Below the pieces are notes generated by a model. That model saw only the letters and a program-made list of their open reading frames with translations. It searched no databases and had not been told where the DNA came from. The translations under genes were made by a program, and so were the position numbers. Of a stretch of DNA of 64,000 nt, positions 1 through 8,946 are shown in pieces. Each line of letters starts with the position of its first letter. Position 1 is the first letter of the stretch. This DNA is from Verrucomicrobiales bacterium (lineage in GTDB: Bacteria > Verrucomicrobiota > Verrucomicrobiia > Verrucomicrobiales > DEV007), in assembly GCA_002698785.1 (NCBI GenBank), contig PAAG01000051.1, positions 186,001 through 250,000 of the forward strand, given 5' to 3'.

Positions 1-2
1 AC

Positions 3-914
3 CTTTCCGAGGAATTCGGTGCATTATTTCATGACTTTACGTATCACGTGGAATCAGATGCCTTCGGAGAACCGATGCCCCATTCATCCCCTGTAGTCCC
101 CAATGCAGGCAGGCTGGTCGAGTGGCTTGTGAGCGAAGATGAAGATCGTGAAGGCCTTATCAGGGTTCTGAATGAGAGTTCACCCAATGCAGAAACTATG
201 TGGCTGCAAAAACTCGTGTCTGGATATTTGAATGATTCATTCGACGAAGACTCGAAATCCGCCTACCTCGCCAGCACCTCGGAGCAGCAACTCCAGATTT
301 TGGAGACGCTTCCCTTCTTTGGTGAAATCGGTATCCAGATCGCCAAAGGCATCGTCGAAACGTCGTCACTTCCGGGAACGGAATTCTTCCGAAACGAACC
401 GAGAAGACAACTCTCGTTTTTCACTCGCATCGAAGACCGCGCGAGGATTTTCGAGGTTGTCGACATTCTTCATCAAGAGAGCAAGTCCGATATCTTTCAC
501 CAGTATGGCCTCGACTCGTGGTATCCCACGTTGAGTAATCGAACCCCATTGCCACGACTGCTCTCAAATCTTGGAGAGACTTCTCTCGCGGCAAATCTTT
601 TTGAACAGTATCACAAGCAAATCACCCGGTATGAATGGAATCATCAGCCATTTCTGGACGATTATATCGCATTCCTGATTGAGACCGGACAATACGATCG
701 CGCCGATTCAGTTCTTCGAAAGGCGCTTCGAAAATCGATACGGGTCGACCTACGTTTGTTGATGGAAATGTATCGCGAATCGGGCCATCTGGACGAGTGG
801 GAAGAGCTTTCTGCAGGCTATTTTCTGACGGCAGGTCAGATGGCACTCCTCCGCGACTGGCGGACGGCGCTTGCCGAAGGGCGCGAAATGGTGGAATATA
901 CCCGTCCATGGTAA
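3..914 (+). CDS. C-terminal part of an unknown helical-repeat protein (truncated by window edge)
   Basis: The frame is open from the first bases, so the real start probably lies upstream. A GTG at 48 is possible but has no ribosome binding site. The visible part is acidic and probably all-helical. Its last third looks like tetratricopeptide-type helix pairs (for example around bases 680-800, with a G-x-Y-D-x-A motif followed by a predicted second helix). No catalytic motif or membrane segment is seen in this part. The stop overlaps the start of the downstream lipoprotein gene by 7 bases, so the two are probably co-transcribed and translationally coupled. Function unknown; a scaffold or partner-binding role would fit TPR-like repeats. 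Confidence 0.6.
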   Translation, partial: LSEEFGALFHDFTYHVESDAFGEPMPHSSPVVPNAGRLVEWLVSEDEDREGLIRVLNESSPNAETMWLQKLVSGYLNDSFDEDSKSAYLASTSEQQLQILETLPFFGEIGIQIAKGIVETSSLPGTEFFRNEPRRQLSFFTRIEDRARIFEVVDILHQESKSDIFHQYGLDSWYPTLSNRTPLPRLLSNLGETSLAANLFEQYHKQITRYEWNHQPFLDDYIAFLIETGQYDRADSVLRKALRKSIRVDLRLLMEMYRESGHLDEWEELSAGYFLTAGQMALLRDWRTALAEGREMVEYTRPW

Positions 915-1606
915 CCCCCCACAGCCGAATCCTTTATTGCTCCCTCATCGGGGTCGCATCTCTTCTGCTGTGCCAGTGCGAAACCACGCGAACGGTGAAA
1001 TCGACACGGTCATCGTTTTCCTTCGACGACCAAATGTGGGGCGGGCAAGGTGGAGGCGACAGTGACAAGATCCGCTCGAAGTTCGCTGAGCGTGGCTACT
1101 CCATCAACGAGGATGGCACTATCAAGGCGAACAAGTCGGACCTTTACAAAGGCGATAAGCCGCGTGGATTTGATGGTGAATTTGGCACCAAGAAAGCCAA
1201 GTTTCGAAAAACAGAAGCGAGGACTAATGCGTTTAAGACACCCGAATACCTGAAGATGCAGGACTATGCAGGAGTGACGAATGCGAGGGAGAGCGGCAAT
1301 AGCGCCCGAGAGAACGACAAGCAAAAATCCCGAAACTCGGCTGCAGGAAAGCTGTTCGCCAGCAAGACGGAAAAGACGTCTGCCCTCACTACTTTTGATA
1401 CAGGCGCCGCAGCGGAGTCGGGGGATTCTTTTGCAACAAGTGGTGATCGAGTGGGAAATCGAGCCTTAGAGAGCGCCCCAATCGCCGACGGGCCTTCACA
1501 AACTGCAGCAGGCGCGGGATACACGCGGAACTCTTCTCTCACGGTAGATGACGTGAGAAAGATATTGAGCCCCGGCACCTATGCCGATGCGAGAAATCTC
1601 GATTGA
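908..1606 (+). CDS. Putative lipoprotein of unknown function
   Basis: The 232-residue product starts at ATG 908, inside the end of the previous gene. It opens with a short basic stretch and a hydrophobic segment (about residues 8-21) ending in cysteines at 22 and 24, which resembles a lipoprotein signal, although the lipobox (L-L-C-Q-C) is not canonical. The mature part is hydrophilic, rich in Ser, Lys, Thr and Ala, and probably largely disordered. Only the last 20 residues look structured. A longer in-frame reading from GTG 797 would run deep inside the upstream gene and would bury the signal sequence, so ATG 908 is preferred. I recognise no family. Confidence 0.6.
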   Translation: MVTPHSRILYCSLIGVASLLLCQCETTRTVKSTRSSFSFDDQMWGGQGGGDSDKIRSKFAERGYSINEDGTIKANKSDLYKGDKPRGFDGEFGTKKAKFRKTEARTNAFKTPEYLKMQDYAGVTNARESGNSARENDKQKSRNSAAGKLFASKTEKTSALTTFDTGAAAESGDSFATSGDRVGNRALESAPIADGPSQTAAGAGYTRNSSLTVDDVRKILSPGTYADARNLD

Positions 1607-1617
1607 TTGCCGTCGAC

Positions 1618-2727
1618 TCAGTAAAGTTCGACCGGCGAACGTTTTCCGTCTTCCACTGAGAGTTCTTTTGCCCCTTCTTCCCCAAGAGTCGCCACTCGCA
1701 GATCCCATATCTGGCTGTCGATTTCCTGGAAGCGCTCAATCGACCAAGCATAGGGATCTTTCAGCTTCTTCTTGGTCTTCTCGATTCGGACCAGCGCATC
1801 GTGCAGAATCGGACCAGGCAAGGTCTCGATGACTTCGGCCGCTTTTTCCACGAGCTCCACACGGTGGCATATCATGGCGAGGTCGTTCCCTGCTTCAATG
1901 CAGGCTTTGATGGTCTCTTCGAAAGTCACTTCGTTCAAGACCGCTCCCATGTCGAGGTCGTCGGTCATGACCAATCCGTCATAGGCCAGTTGGTTTCGAA
2001 GAAACTGCCCGATGATATTCTTCGACAACGAAGCGGGCCATCTCGGTCTGTCGGCATCCCAACAAGGATAGTGGGAGTGGCAGGTCATGATACTATCGAG
2101 CTCCGGCAAGAGAGCACGAAAGGGTCTCAACTCTTCGGCTTCCATCTCCTCGAGCGTCTTATTGATGACCGGGAGTTCGTGATGTGGGTCAACTTCCGCA
2201 GAGGCATAGCCAGGGAAATGCTTTCCTGAGCTGAGGACTCCTTCCTTCCTGAGCCCCTGATTGAAGAGAGTTGCGTTGCGAATAACTTCGTCCGGGTCGG
2301 TACCGTAGCAACGTCCTTTGAGGGAATTGTCTGCCTCGTCGTCAAAGGAGATATCGAGAACAGGGCAAAGGTCCAAATTGAACCCGAACATGCGTAGAAC
2401 CTGCCCTGTGAGACGGCCATGTTCCTGGATCAGTTTGGGGTCACCTTTCTTTCGAAGTTGCTGGGCATTCGGCGGTTCACTACCGATGAGCCGGAGACGG
2501 GAAACGCGGCCTCCCTCCTGATCGATTGTGATGAAGGGCTCGATGTCTGAAAGGTCGCGAAGATCGTCGATCAACTTCCTGAGTTGCTCGGGAGATTTGA
2601 TATTTCTACCAAAGAGAATGAAACCACCTGGCTGAAGTTTCTTGAACCGTGCAGCCGTATCGGAATCGAGTTCCGTTCCCGGAACACCAGTGAGGAGAAG
2701 TTGACCCAGAGGAGCGCTAGAATGCAT
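1618..2727 (-). CDS. nagZ: Beta-N-acetylhexosaminidase, glycoside hydrolase family 3 (NagZ-like)
   Basis: The 369-residue product has the GH3 N-terminal barrel. It shows IDQEGGRVSRL near residue 88, the K-H-F-P-G motif near 169, followed by the D-x-H loop (VDPHHELP) that carries the acid/base histidine in NagZ enzymes, and MTDDLDM near 253 with the nucleophilic aspartate. Family knowledge: NagZ removes GlcNAc from 1,6-anhydro-muropeptides during peptidoglycan recycling in the cytoplasm. The length fits single-domain NagZ (about 340), and no signal peptide is evident, which supports a cytoplasmic recycling role over an exported glycosidase. It runs toward the upstream lipoprotein gene and ends 12 bases from it. 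Confidence 0.88.
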   Translation of the reverse strand: MHSSAPLGQLLLTGVPGTELDSDTAARFKKLQPGGFILFGRNIKSPEQLRKLIDDLRDLSDIEPFITIDQEGGRVSRLRLIGSEPPNAQQLRKKGDPKLIQEHGRLTGQVLRMFGFNLDLCPVLDISFDDEADNSLKGRCYGTDPDEVIRNATLFNQGLRKEGVLSSGKHFPGYASAEVDPHHELPVINKTLEEMEAEELRPFRALLPELDSIMTCHSHYPCWDADRPRWPASLSKNIIGQFLRNQLAYDGLVMTDDLDMGAVLNEVTFEETIKACIEAGNDLAMICHRVELVEKAAEVIETLPGPILHDALVRIEKTKKKLKDPYAWSIERFQEIDSQIWDLRVATLGEEGAKELSVEDGKRSPVELY

Positions 2728-2801
2728 ATCCGGGAGTTAACAGGAAGGGCGGGCAATCCACAAAATCTTTTTCAAAATCGGGAAGGCAAGACCAACGAAG
2801 A

Positions 2802-3563
2802 TCAGGCTGATTTGTGAGTCACATACAAGGCCTGTATCGCGACCTCACCATAGGAAGCGGGCTTATCTCCTTTTTCTGTGTTCGACTGGGTGTAGCAGCC
2901 CGCTTTGAAATACAGCTCATCGGCGTCGATCTTCCATTCCATGACTTGCTTTTGCTCGAAAAGTGCACGGATGCGACCGTTGTCGGCAATAATCATGAGG
3001 TTGAAGAAGGTGCCGAGCTCGTAGTTCTCGTCGAGCATGACTGGCTCGAGATCGTTTCGCTCGATGAACAGCTTTTTGCCTTCCAGGCGAACCATAAGAA
3101 GGTCGTCTTTTGCATCGTGGATTTGAGCGCAAACCACGTGCGGTTTTTTCTCGGGCACCGCTGTTATGGCTGCCTTGATCGTCAAATTGTGAACACGCCC
3201 ATCGTTGGTTCCCCAGCTTGCTTTTTCCTTTCCACCCTTCTCCATCTCACGGAGCTCGCTACGAGGATATGAAGAATTCTTTGTCGCCGGAGCTCCGCAC
3301 TGGGCGCGGAAGATGATCGCGTCTTTTTCTTTGGAAAGAAAAAAGAAGTCCGGATCCTCGAAGTAGCGCAGGGTCGGCATCGTTACTTCGTCGGCTTCCC
3401 CGTCTCCGTCGTCGTCGAGTGGTATCGTCAACTTCCAGATATCAAGTGCGAAAATGTCACCGGCGTGCCTTTGCCCGTTGGCAGCCTGACATGAAAACAA
3501 AACAGCAATGGCCAGAGCAGGCCAATTCCAGAAATTATTGATTTTATACGCAACAGTTCTCAC
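2802..3563 (-). CDS. Exported alginate lyase-like protein, polysaccharide lyase family 7
   Basis: The 253-residue product carries three PL7 signatures: RSELRE near residue 101, QIH near 147 and YFKAGCYTQSN near 218. These supply the catalytic Arg, Gln/His and Tyr residues of alginate lyases that cleave mannuronate/guluronate chains by beta-elimination. A hydrophobic segment (about residues 14-28) after a basic start suggests export, and an L-F-S-C-Q sequence there is a weak lipobox. The start is a GTG at 3563. An acidic DDDGDGEAD run near residue 50 may bind calcium. No other alginate genes are adjacent, so its substrate (polyM, polyG or a related polyuronate) is open. Confidence 0.83.
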   Translation of the reverse strand: MRTVAYKINNFWNWPALAIAVLFSCQAANGQRHAGDIFALDIWKLTIPLDDDGDGEADEVTMPTLRYFEDPDFFFLSKEKDAIIFRAQCGAPATKNSSYPRSELREMEKGGKEKASWGTNDGRVHNLTIKAAITAVPEKKPHVVCAQIHDAKDDLLMVRLEGKKLFIERNDLEPVMLDENYELGTFFNLMIIADNGRIRALFEQKQVMEWKIDADELYFKAGCYTQSNTEKGDKPASYGEVAIQALYVTHKSA

Positions 3564-3609
3564 AAAACTCGCAAGTGATGACTATAACGCAAGAGGTCGT
3601 TGAGGGACG

Positions 3610-5145
3610 CTAGAGTCTTCTCCATTCGTGACTATCGTGCTCGAGAAGCTCGTCCGCCTCCTTGGGGCCCCATGATCCAGCTGGGTATTCTGCCATTTTT
3701 GGAGGGTTCGGAGACTTGTGCCAGGCATCCTCGATCTGATCGACATATCTCCATGCGGTCTCAACCTCGTCTTTTCGCGCAAAGAGCGTAGCATCTCCCG
3801 CCATAGCGTCGAGTAGCAGACGCTCGTAGGCCTCGGGGCTGCTCTTACCAAAGCTGGTCTGGTAACGAAAATCCATTTTCACCGCCTGAAGTGTCGCGGC
3901 TGGTCCGGGTCGCTTGGAGCGCATGCCCAGAGAAATTCCCTCGTTCGGCTGAATACGGATTACGAGTACGTTACCGGGCATTGCCTCGGCACCCACCGCG
4001 GCGTTGAAGAGAACGTTCGGTGCTTTCTTGTAGTGGATGGAAATCTCGGTTCCTTTCTTTGGCAGGCGCTTGCCCATGCGGACATAGAAAGGCACGCCTT
4101 CCCAGCGCCAGTTGTCGATCATGATCTTCAACGCGACGTAACTCTCTGTCATGGAACCGGGATTCACTCGATCTTCCCGTCGGTAGCCCACGACTTCTTC
4201 ACCATTCACCGTTCCCGCGGTGTACTGAGCTCGAATGACGCTGTTCCCGACGTCTTCTGCATTTTTGAATGGGCGAAGTGACTTTAGCACTTTTACTTTT
4301 TCATCACGAATGCCATCGGCAGTGAGATCTGCCGGCGGTTCCATAGCAATCAAGCTGAGCAGTTGAAGAAGGTGATTCTGCACCATATCTCGCAAGGCGC
4401 CGGACTTGTCGTAATAGCCACCACGACCACCCTCCATCCCGAGATCTTCGGAACAGGTGACCTGGACATGATCGATGAACTGGTTATTCCACAACACCTC
4501 GAAAAGGTGATTGGCGAAACGAAGCACCATGATGTTCTGCGCTGTTTCTTTGCCCAGGTAGTGGTCGATCCGGAAGGTATCCTTCTCATCAAACACCTCA
4601 TTCACCACATGGTTGAGGTGCTGAGCAGTGGCGAGATCGGTGCCGAAAGGTTTTTCGACAACAGCACGGCACCATCCGCTCTCCGACTCGTTGAGGCCGG
4701 ACTCCCGTAAGTGGAGTAGGATGTCGTCGAAGAACTCAGGAGCCGAAGCAAGATAATAAAGGCGATTAGGGCTCGCGCCCTCTTTCTCCATCTCATCGAG
4801 GCGCTTCTTCAATGCGACGTATCCTTCGCCGTCGTTGAAGTTGCTCTCGTGATAGAAAATGTTCTGTGAAAATTGTTCCCAGAGGTCTTCGTTGTGCCCT
4901 TGGCGGGAAACCTCTCGGTTCAGTTTCTCCAGTCCCTCGCGAAATTCCTCGTCTGATTTTTCACGGCGGGCAAAGCCAACGACCCGCAGCCCCGCAGGCA
5001 AGTCACCATCGGCTGCCAAGTTATAGAGCGCAGGAATCAGCTTCCGGTGCGTGAGGTCTCCGGTTGCACCGAAGATCACAAGTATGCACGACTCCGGATG
5101 GTTCCTCAGACTCAGGTCAGCTTCTCGGAAAGGATTCTCTTCCAT
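3610..5145 (-). CDS. zwf: Glucose-6-phosphate 1-dehydrogenase
   Basis: The 511-residue product matches family length. The N-terminal Rossmann motif G-A-T-G-D-L lies near residue 25, and the active-site sequence RIDHYLGKE near residue 192 contains the substrate-binding His and Lys. The enzyme oxidises glucose-6-phosphate to 6-phosphogluconolactone with NADP+ (or NAD+), the entry step of the oxidative pentose phosphate pathway in the cytosol. It stands alone, without 6-phosphogluconolactonase or gnd beside it; transaldolase, from the same pathway, is encoded about 14 kb away in this window. Confidence 0.97.
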   Translation of the reverse strand: MEENPFREADLSLRNHPESCILVIFGATGDLTHRKLIPALYNLAADGDLPAGLRVVGFARREKSDEEFREGLEKLNREVSRQGHNEDLWEQFSQNIFYHESNFNDGEGYVALKKRLDEMEKEGASPNRLYYLASAPEFFDDILLHLRESGLNESESGWCRAVVEKPFGTDLATAQHLNHVVNEVFDEKDTFRIDHYLGKETAQNIMVLRFANHLFEVLWNNQFIDHVQVTCSEDLGMEGGRGGYYDKSGALRDMVQNHLLQLLSLIAMEPPADLTADGIRDEKVKVLKSLRPFKNAEDVGNSVIRAQYTAGTVNGEEVVGYRREDRVNPGSMTESYVALKIMIDNWRWEGVPFYVRMGKRLPKKGTEISIHYKKAPNVLFNAAVGAEAMPGNVLVIRIQPNEGISLGMRSKRPGPAATLQAVKMDFRYQTSFGKSSPEAYERLLLDAMAGDATLFARKDEVETAWRYVDQIEDAWHKSPNPPKMAEYPAGSWGPKEADELLEHDSHEWRRL

Positions 5146-5214
5146 TAGTCGAACGAATCCGCAGTTTCAGGGCCAATGCAAATGAATAGACCGTTGAAAA
5201 TCTATCGGGATTAT

Positions 5215-6159
5215 TCATTCGACGCCAGTGACGAGGTTTCTCCCTGGTTTTCTGGGGCTTGCGATCCACTCCCTTTCCTTTCTGAACGGGAGGTTTTCCG
5301 GAGTTTTCACCTCGCTCGCGAGCCCCACCCAGATCAGACAACGGATAAACATCCAGCCCGGATCAGCCTGCGCTCCGGTAAAGCCAAGCCGAGCCGATTC
5401 TGGATAGGCATGGTGGTTATTGTGCCAGCTTTCCCCCATCGTCAGGAGCCCTAGGTGCCTCAGGTTGTAGCCCTGCACAGCGTTGTTGTGGAGGTGCCAG
5501 TCCCTGTCGCCACTATTGTGCGCAAAATGGCCTATTAGCCAATGGCCACTTAAAGACAGGAAAATGCGAACCGAGATTCCCCATGCCACCCAGGTCCAAC
5601 CTCCGGCGAAAAACAATAGAATGGCCAGGGGCAACTGCTGCGCCATCCAGGTTCTCTGGAGAAAGCGATAGAAGCGATCGTTCGCAACCTCCTCCTCAAT
5701 CGTGAATTGCGGAGGATAAGTCAGCCGTATTCCGCAATGGAGATTCCAGAACCAATCCCGGACAATGCCGGCCTTGTGAATAAAAAACGGATGGCAGGCA
5801 TCATGTCTCTGCGACCAATCCCGTATATCGTGGAGCCGGATCATCCCAAAGGGGCCTCCCATCCCAACTAACGTCCCCAGATAGACAAGAAGATGCTCAA
5901 GCCAAAGCGGTGCTTTCCAGCTACGATGAATGAGCAATCGGTGCAGGCCGACACTGTGACCACAGCAGAGCGTCACGACAGTCAAGGCGCCGCATACTGA
6001 TGCCGCCTTCCAGTCGAAGAAGAAGGGGACTGTCACGACGGCAACCAGGGCGTGAAAAGAATACCAGATCGACTTCACCGGGTTCCAGTAGACGGTCCCT
6101 TCCACCGGGTTCGTCTCCGCATTCCCGGGTTTCATTCTTTCTGTTTCGATCTGTTTCAT
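5215..6159 (-). CDS. Membrane fatty acid desaturase (acyl-CoA/acyl-lipid type)
   Basis: The 314-residue product has the histidine clusters of di-iron membrane desaturases: H-R-L-L-I-H near residue 73, an H-D-A-C-H box near 117 (in place of the usual HxxHH), and H-N-N-H-H near 245, between hydrophobic segments. It should introduce a double bond into fatty acyl chains in the cytoplasmic membrane. It is the last gene of the minus-strand unit beginning at 8353 and preceded by a GbsR-family regulator, so membrane lipid adjustment is probably part of that unit's job. The second box differs from the canonical form and may affect specificity. Confidence 0.87.
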   Translation of the reverse strand: MKQIETERMKPGNAETNPVEGTVYWNPVKSIWYSFHALVAVVTVPFFFDWKAASVCGALTVVTLCCGHSVGLHRLLIHRSWKAPLWLEHLLVYLGTLVGMGGPFGMIRLHDIRDWSQRHDACHPFFIHKAGIVRDWFWNLHCGIRLTYPPQFTIEEEVANDRFYRFLQRTWMAQQLPLAILLFFAGGWTWVAWGISVRIFLSLSGHWLIGHFAHNSGDRDWHLHNNAVQGYNLRHLGLLTMGESWHNNHHAYPESARLGFTGAQADPGWMFIRCLIWVGLASEVKTPENLPFRKEREWIASPRKPGRNLVTGVE

Positions 6160-6190
6160 TGTTACTCTCGGTTTGAGTTCCTACTTTTTC

Positions 6191-7012
6191 CTATTGGACA
6201 GACACCGGTGGCCCCATCCAGACATCAATCACTCCTGCACTTTGGTGAGCCCCAACCAGGCTCATATTCGCCGCCCACGCTCCCAGTCCGTTGATCAGCG
6301 CATCGTCCTGCCATTCAACTTCCTTGAGAGCGTTAACCCTCCAAGGCTCGTGCCAAATGCGGAATCGCTTCAGTGTTCCGCCTTCCCCGGCGTATGCGGT
6401 GTATCGCTCGACAAGAAACTCGTCGAGGGAGTTCTCCATGACAGGCTGGGGCGCGAGTTCTCCTTTACCGCGGTATCGAAACTCGGCCTTATCCGTCGCC
6501 ACTTCGCCCGATACCTCGGGTAGTGTATTCGTATATTTGATAGAGGCATTCCTGTAGGGAAGCCCGTAAGTCCCGGGACCAAGCGCAACCGCCAAGCGGT
6601 TGTTTAGCCATTCGCTCATGAAGTATATCCCTGCTTCCCCCCGGAATCGCGCATAGGTCCGAAGATTGAAAAACTGATGAGTCGCTATAGGGGCCGTCAG
6701 CCATCGCGTCGCGATTCCCCCTCGAGAAAATCGCATCCCTCTGAGCGTAAAGGCGACGAGACTAACAAACGCCCTGCCTTCCCTAAGATCCAAGGGGATT
6801 GGCACAACCCTTTGGAGGAGATCCGGCTCGACTTCAAAATGGAGAAAGACGACTTCTGTCCAGTCAGCAATGAAGAGACGGCCAAAACGATCTTCTTCAA
6901 TCAACCGCCGAGCATAGGCCGCGTCATGCTTGCTGGCATCGAATTTTCCGCGATGCCCCCTTTCACTGAATTTCGCAGGTTTCGGACAGGTGATGTCGCG
7001 GAGAATCGTCAT
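6191..7012 (-). CDS. YqjF/DUF2071 family protein
   Basis: The 273-residue product resembles the DUF2071 (YqjF-like) family: an N-terminal region with IADWTEVVFLHFEVEP near residue 48, then VPIPLDLREGRAFVSLVAF near 71. No membrane segment or signal is seen. Biochemical function of the family is not established. It lies 9 bases downstream of the epimerase gene (start of that gene's stop at 7022) and 31 bases before the desaturase start, so it is almost certainly in the same operon. YqjF-like, TIGR01777-type epimerase and DCC genes are, to my knowledge, often neighbours, which supports a shared process. Confidence 0.78.
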   Translation of the reverse strand: MTILRDITCPKPAKFSERGHRGKFDASKHDAAYARRLIEEDRFGRLFIADWTEVVFLHFEVEPDLLQRVVPIPLDLREGRAFVSLVAFTLRGMRFSRGGIATRWLTAPIATHQFFNLRTYARFRGEAGIYFMSEWLNNRLAVALGPGTYGLPYRNASIKYTNTLPEVSGEVATDKAEFRYRGKGELAPQPVMENSLDEFLVERYTAYAGEGGTLKRFRIWHEPWRVNALKEVEWQDDALINGLGAWAANMSLVGAHQSAGVIDVWMGPPVSVQ

Positions 7013-7021
7013 GGCAGCAAA

Positions 7022-7996
7022 CTATCGAGGCAGAGGGTTCAAGGCTGGCTTTCCGCTGGCGATGTGCACACCCGGTCGCAACAGGTCGACGAGTGCATCT
7101 TCCAGTTCGTGAAATCGAAAGTGAAAGCCAAGCCCGTGGATTCTGCAGGGCAGGCCACGCCGACCATTCAGAGCCAACTCCGGATCGGCATTGACTATTG
7201 GTGCCGCTACCCGCAGCAACCAATCCGGGGTCGGAATCCCAAACGGCACCCTAAGCACTCGCCGTAAGGTCGCCATGAACTCTGCATTGGGAACCGGCTG
7301 CAAACCGGTCGCGTTACAAATCCCGTACACAGCCGGGTTCTCGATAGCCTCGAGAAAGACCCGCACCATATCGTCGACGTGAACCCAACTGATCCACTGC
7401 TTCCCACTGCCAATGCGACCACCCATTCCGAATCGAGCGAGGTTTGCCAAAGCAGGTAAGGCTCCCCCATCACTACCGAGGACAAAGCCGATACGCAGCA
7501 TCGCCCATCGCATCTCTGGTCGAATGGCTTTTCCCAACGCTTCTTCCCAGGCAACGCAGACATCCGTTGGATACTCGTCCGGAATGAAACCGGTTTCGTC
7601 GCAGACCCGGTCTCCCGCGTCTCCATAGATCGCAAGACTGCCTGCCTGGACCCAGACCTCGGGGACCCGATAGACGAGTCTCAGCGCATCTCCAATCGCA
7701 CGGACCGAATCGACCCTTGAAGTAAGGATCTCTTCTCGATTTTTCTCTGTCTGGCGGCAGTTCACATGTTTCCCGACCAAGTTTACAATTGCCTTGGCCC
7801 CCTCCATCTCAGCGGCCCAACTTTCCTCAACAGTCTTCGCATCCCAGAATACTGCCCTAGCCCCTTCGGGGCATGCTTGTGGATTTCTGGTCAACACGAC
7901 GACTTCATATTTCCTCCGCAAGAGCGCACTGATCAGAGCCCGCCCCAGGAACCCTGTTCCACCAGCAACCACTACTTTCTCTTTCTTCTGATTCAT
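7022..7996 (-). CDS. TIGR01777-type NAD(P)-dependent epimerase/dehydratase
   Basis: The 324-residue product begins with a Rossmann nucleotide-binding motif G-G-T-G-F-L-G near residue 12. It then has the SDR-like core (IVNLVGKHVN near 70, VQAGSLAIYG near 116) and a C-terminal region matching the DUF1731 tail found in the YfcH/SulA-like group. The catalytic Y-x-x-x-K of classical SDRs is not obvious, as is usual in this group. Substrate unknown; it presumably binds NAD(P) in the cytosol. It sits 18 bases downstream of the DCC gene and 9 bases upstream of the YqjF-like gene. Confidence 0.85.
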   Translation of the reverse strand: MNQKKEKVVVAGGTGFLGRALISALLRRKYEVVVLTRNPQACPEGARAVFWDAKTVEESWAAEMEGAKAIVNLVGKHVNCRQTEKNREEILTSRVDSVRAIGDALRLVYRVPEVWVQAGSLAIYGDAGDRVCDETGFIPDEYPTDVCVAWEEALGKAIRPEMRWAMLRIGFVLGSDGGALPALANLARFGMGGRIGSGKQWISWVHVDDMVRVFLEAIENPAVYGICNATGLQPVPNAEFMATLRRVLRVPFGIPTPDWLLRVAAPIVNADPELALNGRRGLPCRIHGLGFHFRFHELEDALVDLLRPGVHIASGKPALNPLPR

Positions 7997-8014
7997 TGTT
8001 CTTAATCCTTTCTT

Positions 8015-8353
8015 CTAGATTCGGCACGCTCCGCCCGTCCCAATGCAGTGCCTGTTTGCCGCAACTTTCTCGTAGAGCTTGTTTGCCACCCAGTGCACTG
8101 GAGGAAGCATTCCGAGCCATCCCGCTGGTGCGGCCCACCAGACCTTTCTCAGCAGAAAAAAGATCACGTCTACGCCCCCGAGGACTCGCCCGTCCTTCCG
8201 GCGAAGTTTCATTTCCGGTTCCGCAGCGCCATTTTCGAAGGGCTCAATTTCCACGTGAGCCTTCTTCAGCAGAAAGCCCAGCTTCCTGACCCCTCCCCGG
8301 CACATCCGGCAGGTATCGTCGTAAAACAATGTTGCGTGGGTCTTGTTCTTCAT
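8015..8353 (-). CDS. DCC-family (DUF393) thiol-disulfide oxidoreductase-like protein
   Basis: The 112-residue product starts with FYDDTCRMCRGGV near residue 10, the family's Y-D-x-x-C-x-x-C motif, followed by a hydrophobic pair of segments around residues 62-80 and a C-terminal Cys-containing tail. The CxxC suggests a thioredoxin-like redox role, but this has not been proved for the family. It is the first gene of the four-gene unit running to the desaturase. An operator-like palindrome (8361-8380) ends 8 bases before its ATG, and no good Shine-Dalgarno sequence is visible there. Confidence 0.83.
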   Translation of the reverse strand: MKNKTHATLFYDDTCRMCRGGVRKLGFLLKKAHVEIEPFENGAAEPEMKLRRKDGRVLGGVDVIFFLLRKVWWAAPAGWLGMLPPVHWVANKLYEKVAANRHCIGTGGACRI

Positions 8354-8360
8354 TTCAGTA

Positions 8361-8380
8361 ATTTCTGTTAAGAGAGAAAT
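8361..8380 (-). promoter_or_regulatory. Operator-like palindrome upstream of the DCC-to-desaturase operon
   Basis: ATTTCTGT-N4-AGAGAAAT, 8-bp arms with one mismatch. It lies 8 bases upstream of the DCC start codon. The same element, perfect, lies at the identical distance before the regulator gene at 8947-8966. The GbsR-family product of 8400-8939 is the natural candidate to bind both. An AT-rich stretch just upstream (8381-8400) could hold the -10 region, so a bound repressor would cover the transcription start. Confidence 0.65.
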
Positions 8381-8399
8381 CCATTTTTAAATAAAAAAG

Positions 8400-8939
8400 T
8401 CACTTCACAAAGGTTCCGATAGATTTGGCTATTTTGTCGCTCATCCGAATCGCTTTGATCGCGTGCTTAGTAGGTAGACGATCCATCTTGTCGTAAAAAT
8501 CACTTACCAGCTCGAAAAATCCCAAAAGTTGCTCGAGTTGGTCCTTGGCATAAGCATCTCCCGCCTCATGGCTCTCGCCCGCTTCGACCGCACAATCCCG
8601 AAGGTTTCTCAAAGTAGGATCGATTTCCCGCCGTTTGCGCTCAGCCGCGATGATTCGAAACATTTCATACACATCCTGAATGGAGGCGAAATGATCTCGC
8701 CGGTCACCAGCCAGGTGAACGACTCGAACAATTCCCCAGTTCTGCAATTCTTTCAGACTGTTGCTAACGTTCGAACGGGCCACCCCGAGCTGCTCGCAGA
8801 TTTGCTCGGCATTCAATGGCTCCTCGGAAATGAATAACAGCGCGTGGATCTGGGCGACTGTTCGATTGATCCCCCATTTGGTGCCCATCTCTCCCCAGTG
8901 GAGGATAAAGTGTTGGGCAAATGGTGGAAGATCCTTCAT
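8400..8939 (-). CDS. GbsR/MarR-family transcriptional regulator
   Basis: The 179-residue product has a winged helix-turn-helix domain (about residues 20-90). The recognition region LNAEQICEQLGVARSNVSNS is near residue 41, followed by a wing containing the G-D-R-R-D-H-F motif typical of the GbsR group. The C-terminal half is helical and probably dimerises. GbsR relatives usually repress nearby genes and sense a small ligand such as choline or a membrane-linked signal. The gene is preceded by a perfect operator-like palindrome and followed by the DCC-epimerase-YqjF-desaturase genes, which carry the same element. Autoregulation plus control of that operon is inferred. Confidence 0.88.
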   Translation of the reverse strand: MKDLPPFAQHFILHWGEMGTKWGINRTVAQIHALLFISEEPLNAEQICEQLGVARSNVSNSLKELQNWGIVRVVHLAGDRRDHFASIQDVYEMFRIIAAERKRREIDPTLRNLRDCAVEAGESHEAGDAYAKDQLEQLLGFFELVSDFYDKMDRLPTKHAIKAIRMSDKIAKSIGTFVK

Positions 8940-8946
8940 TTTCGAA

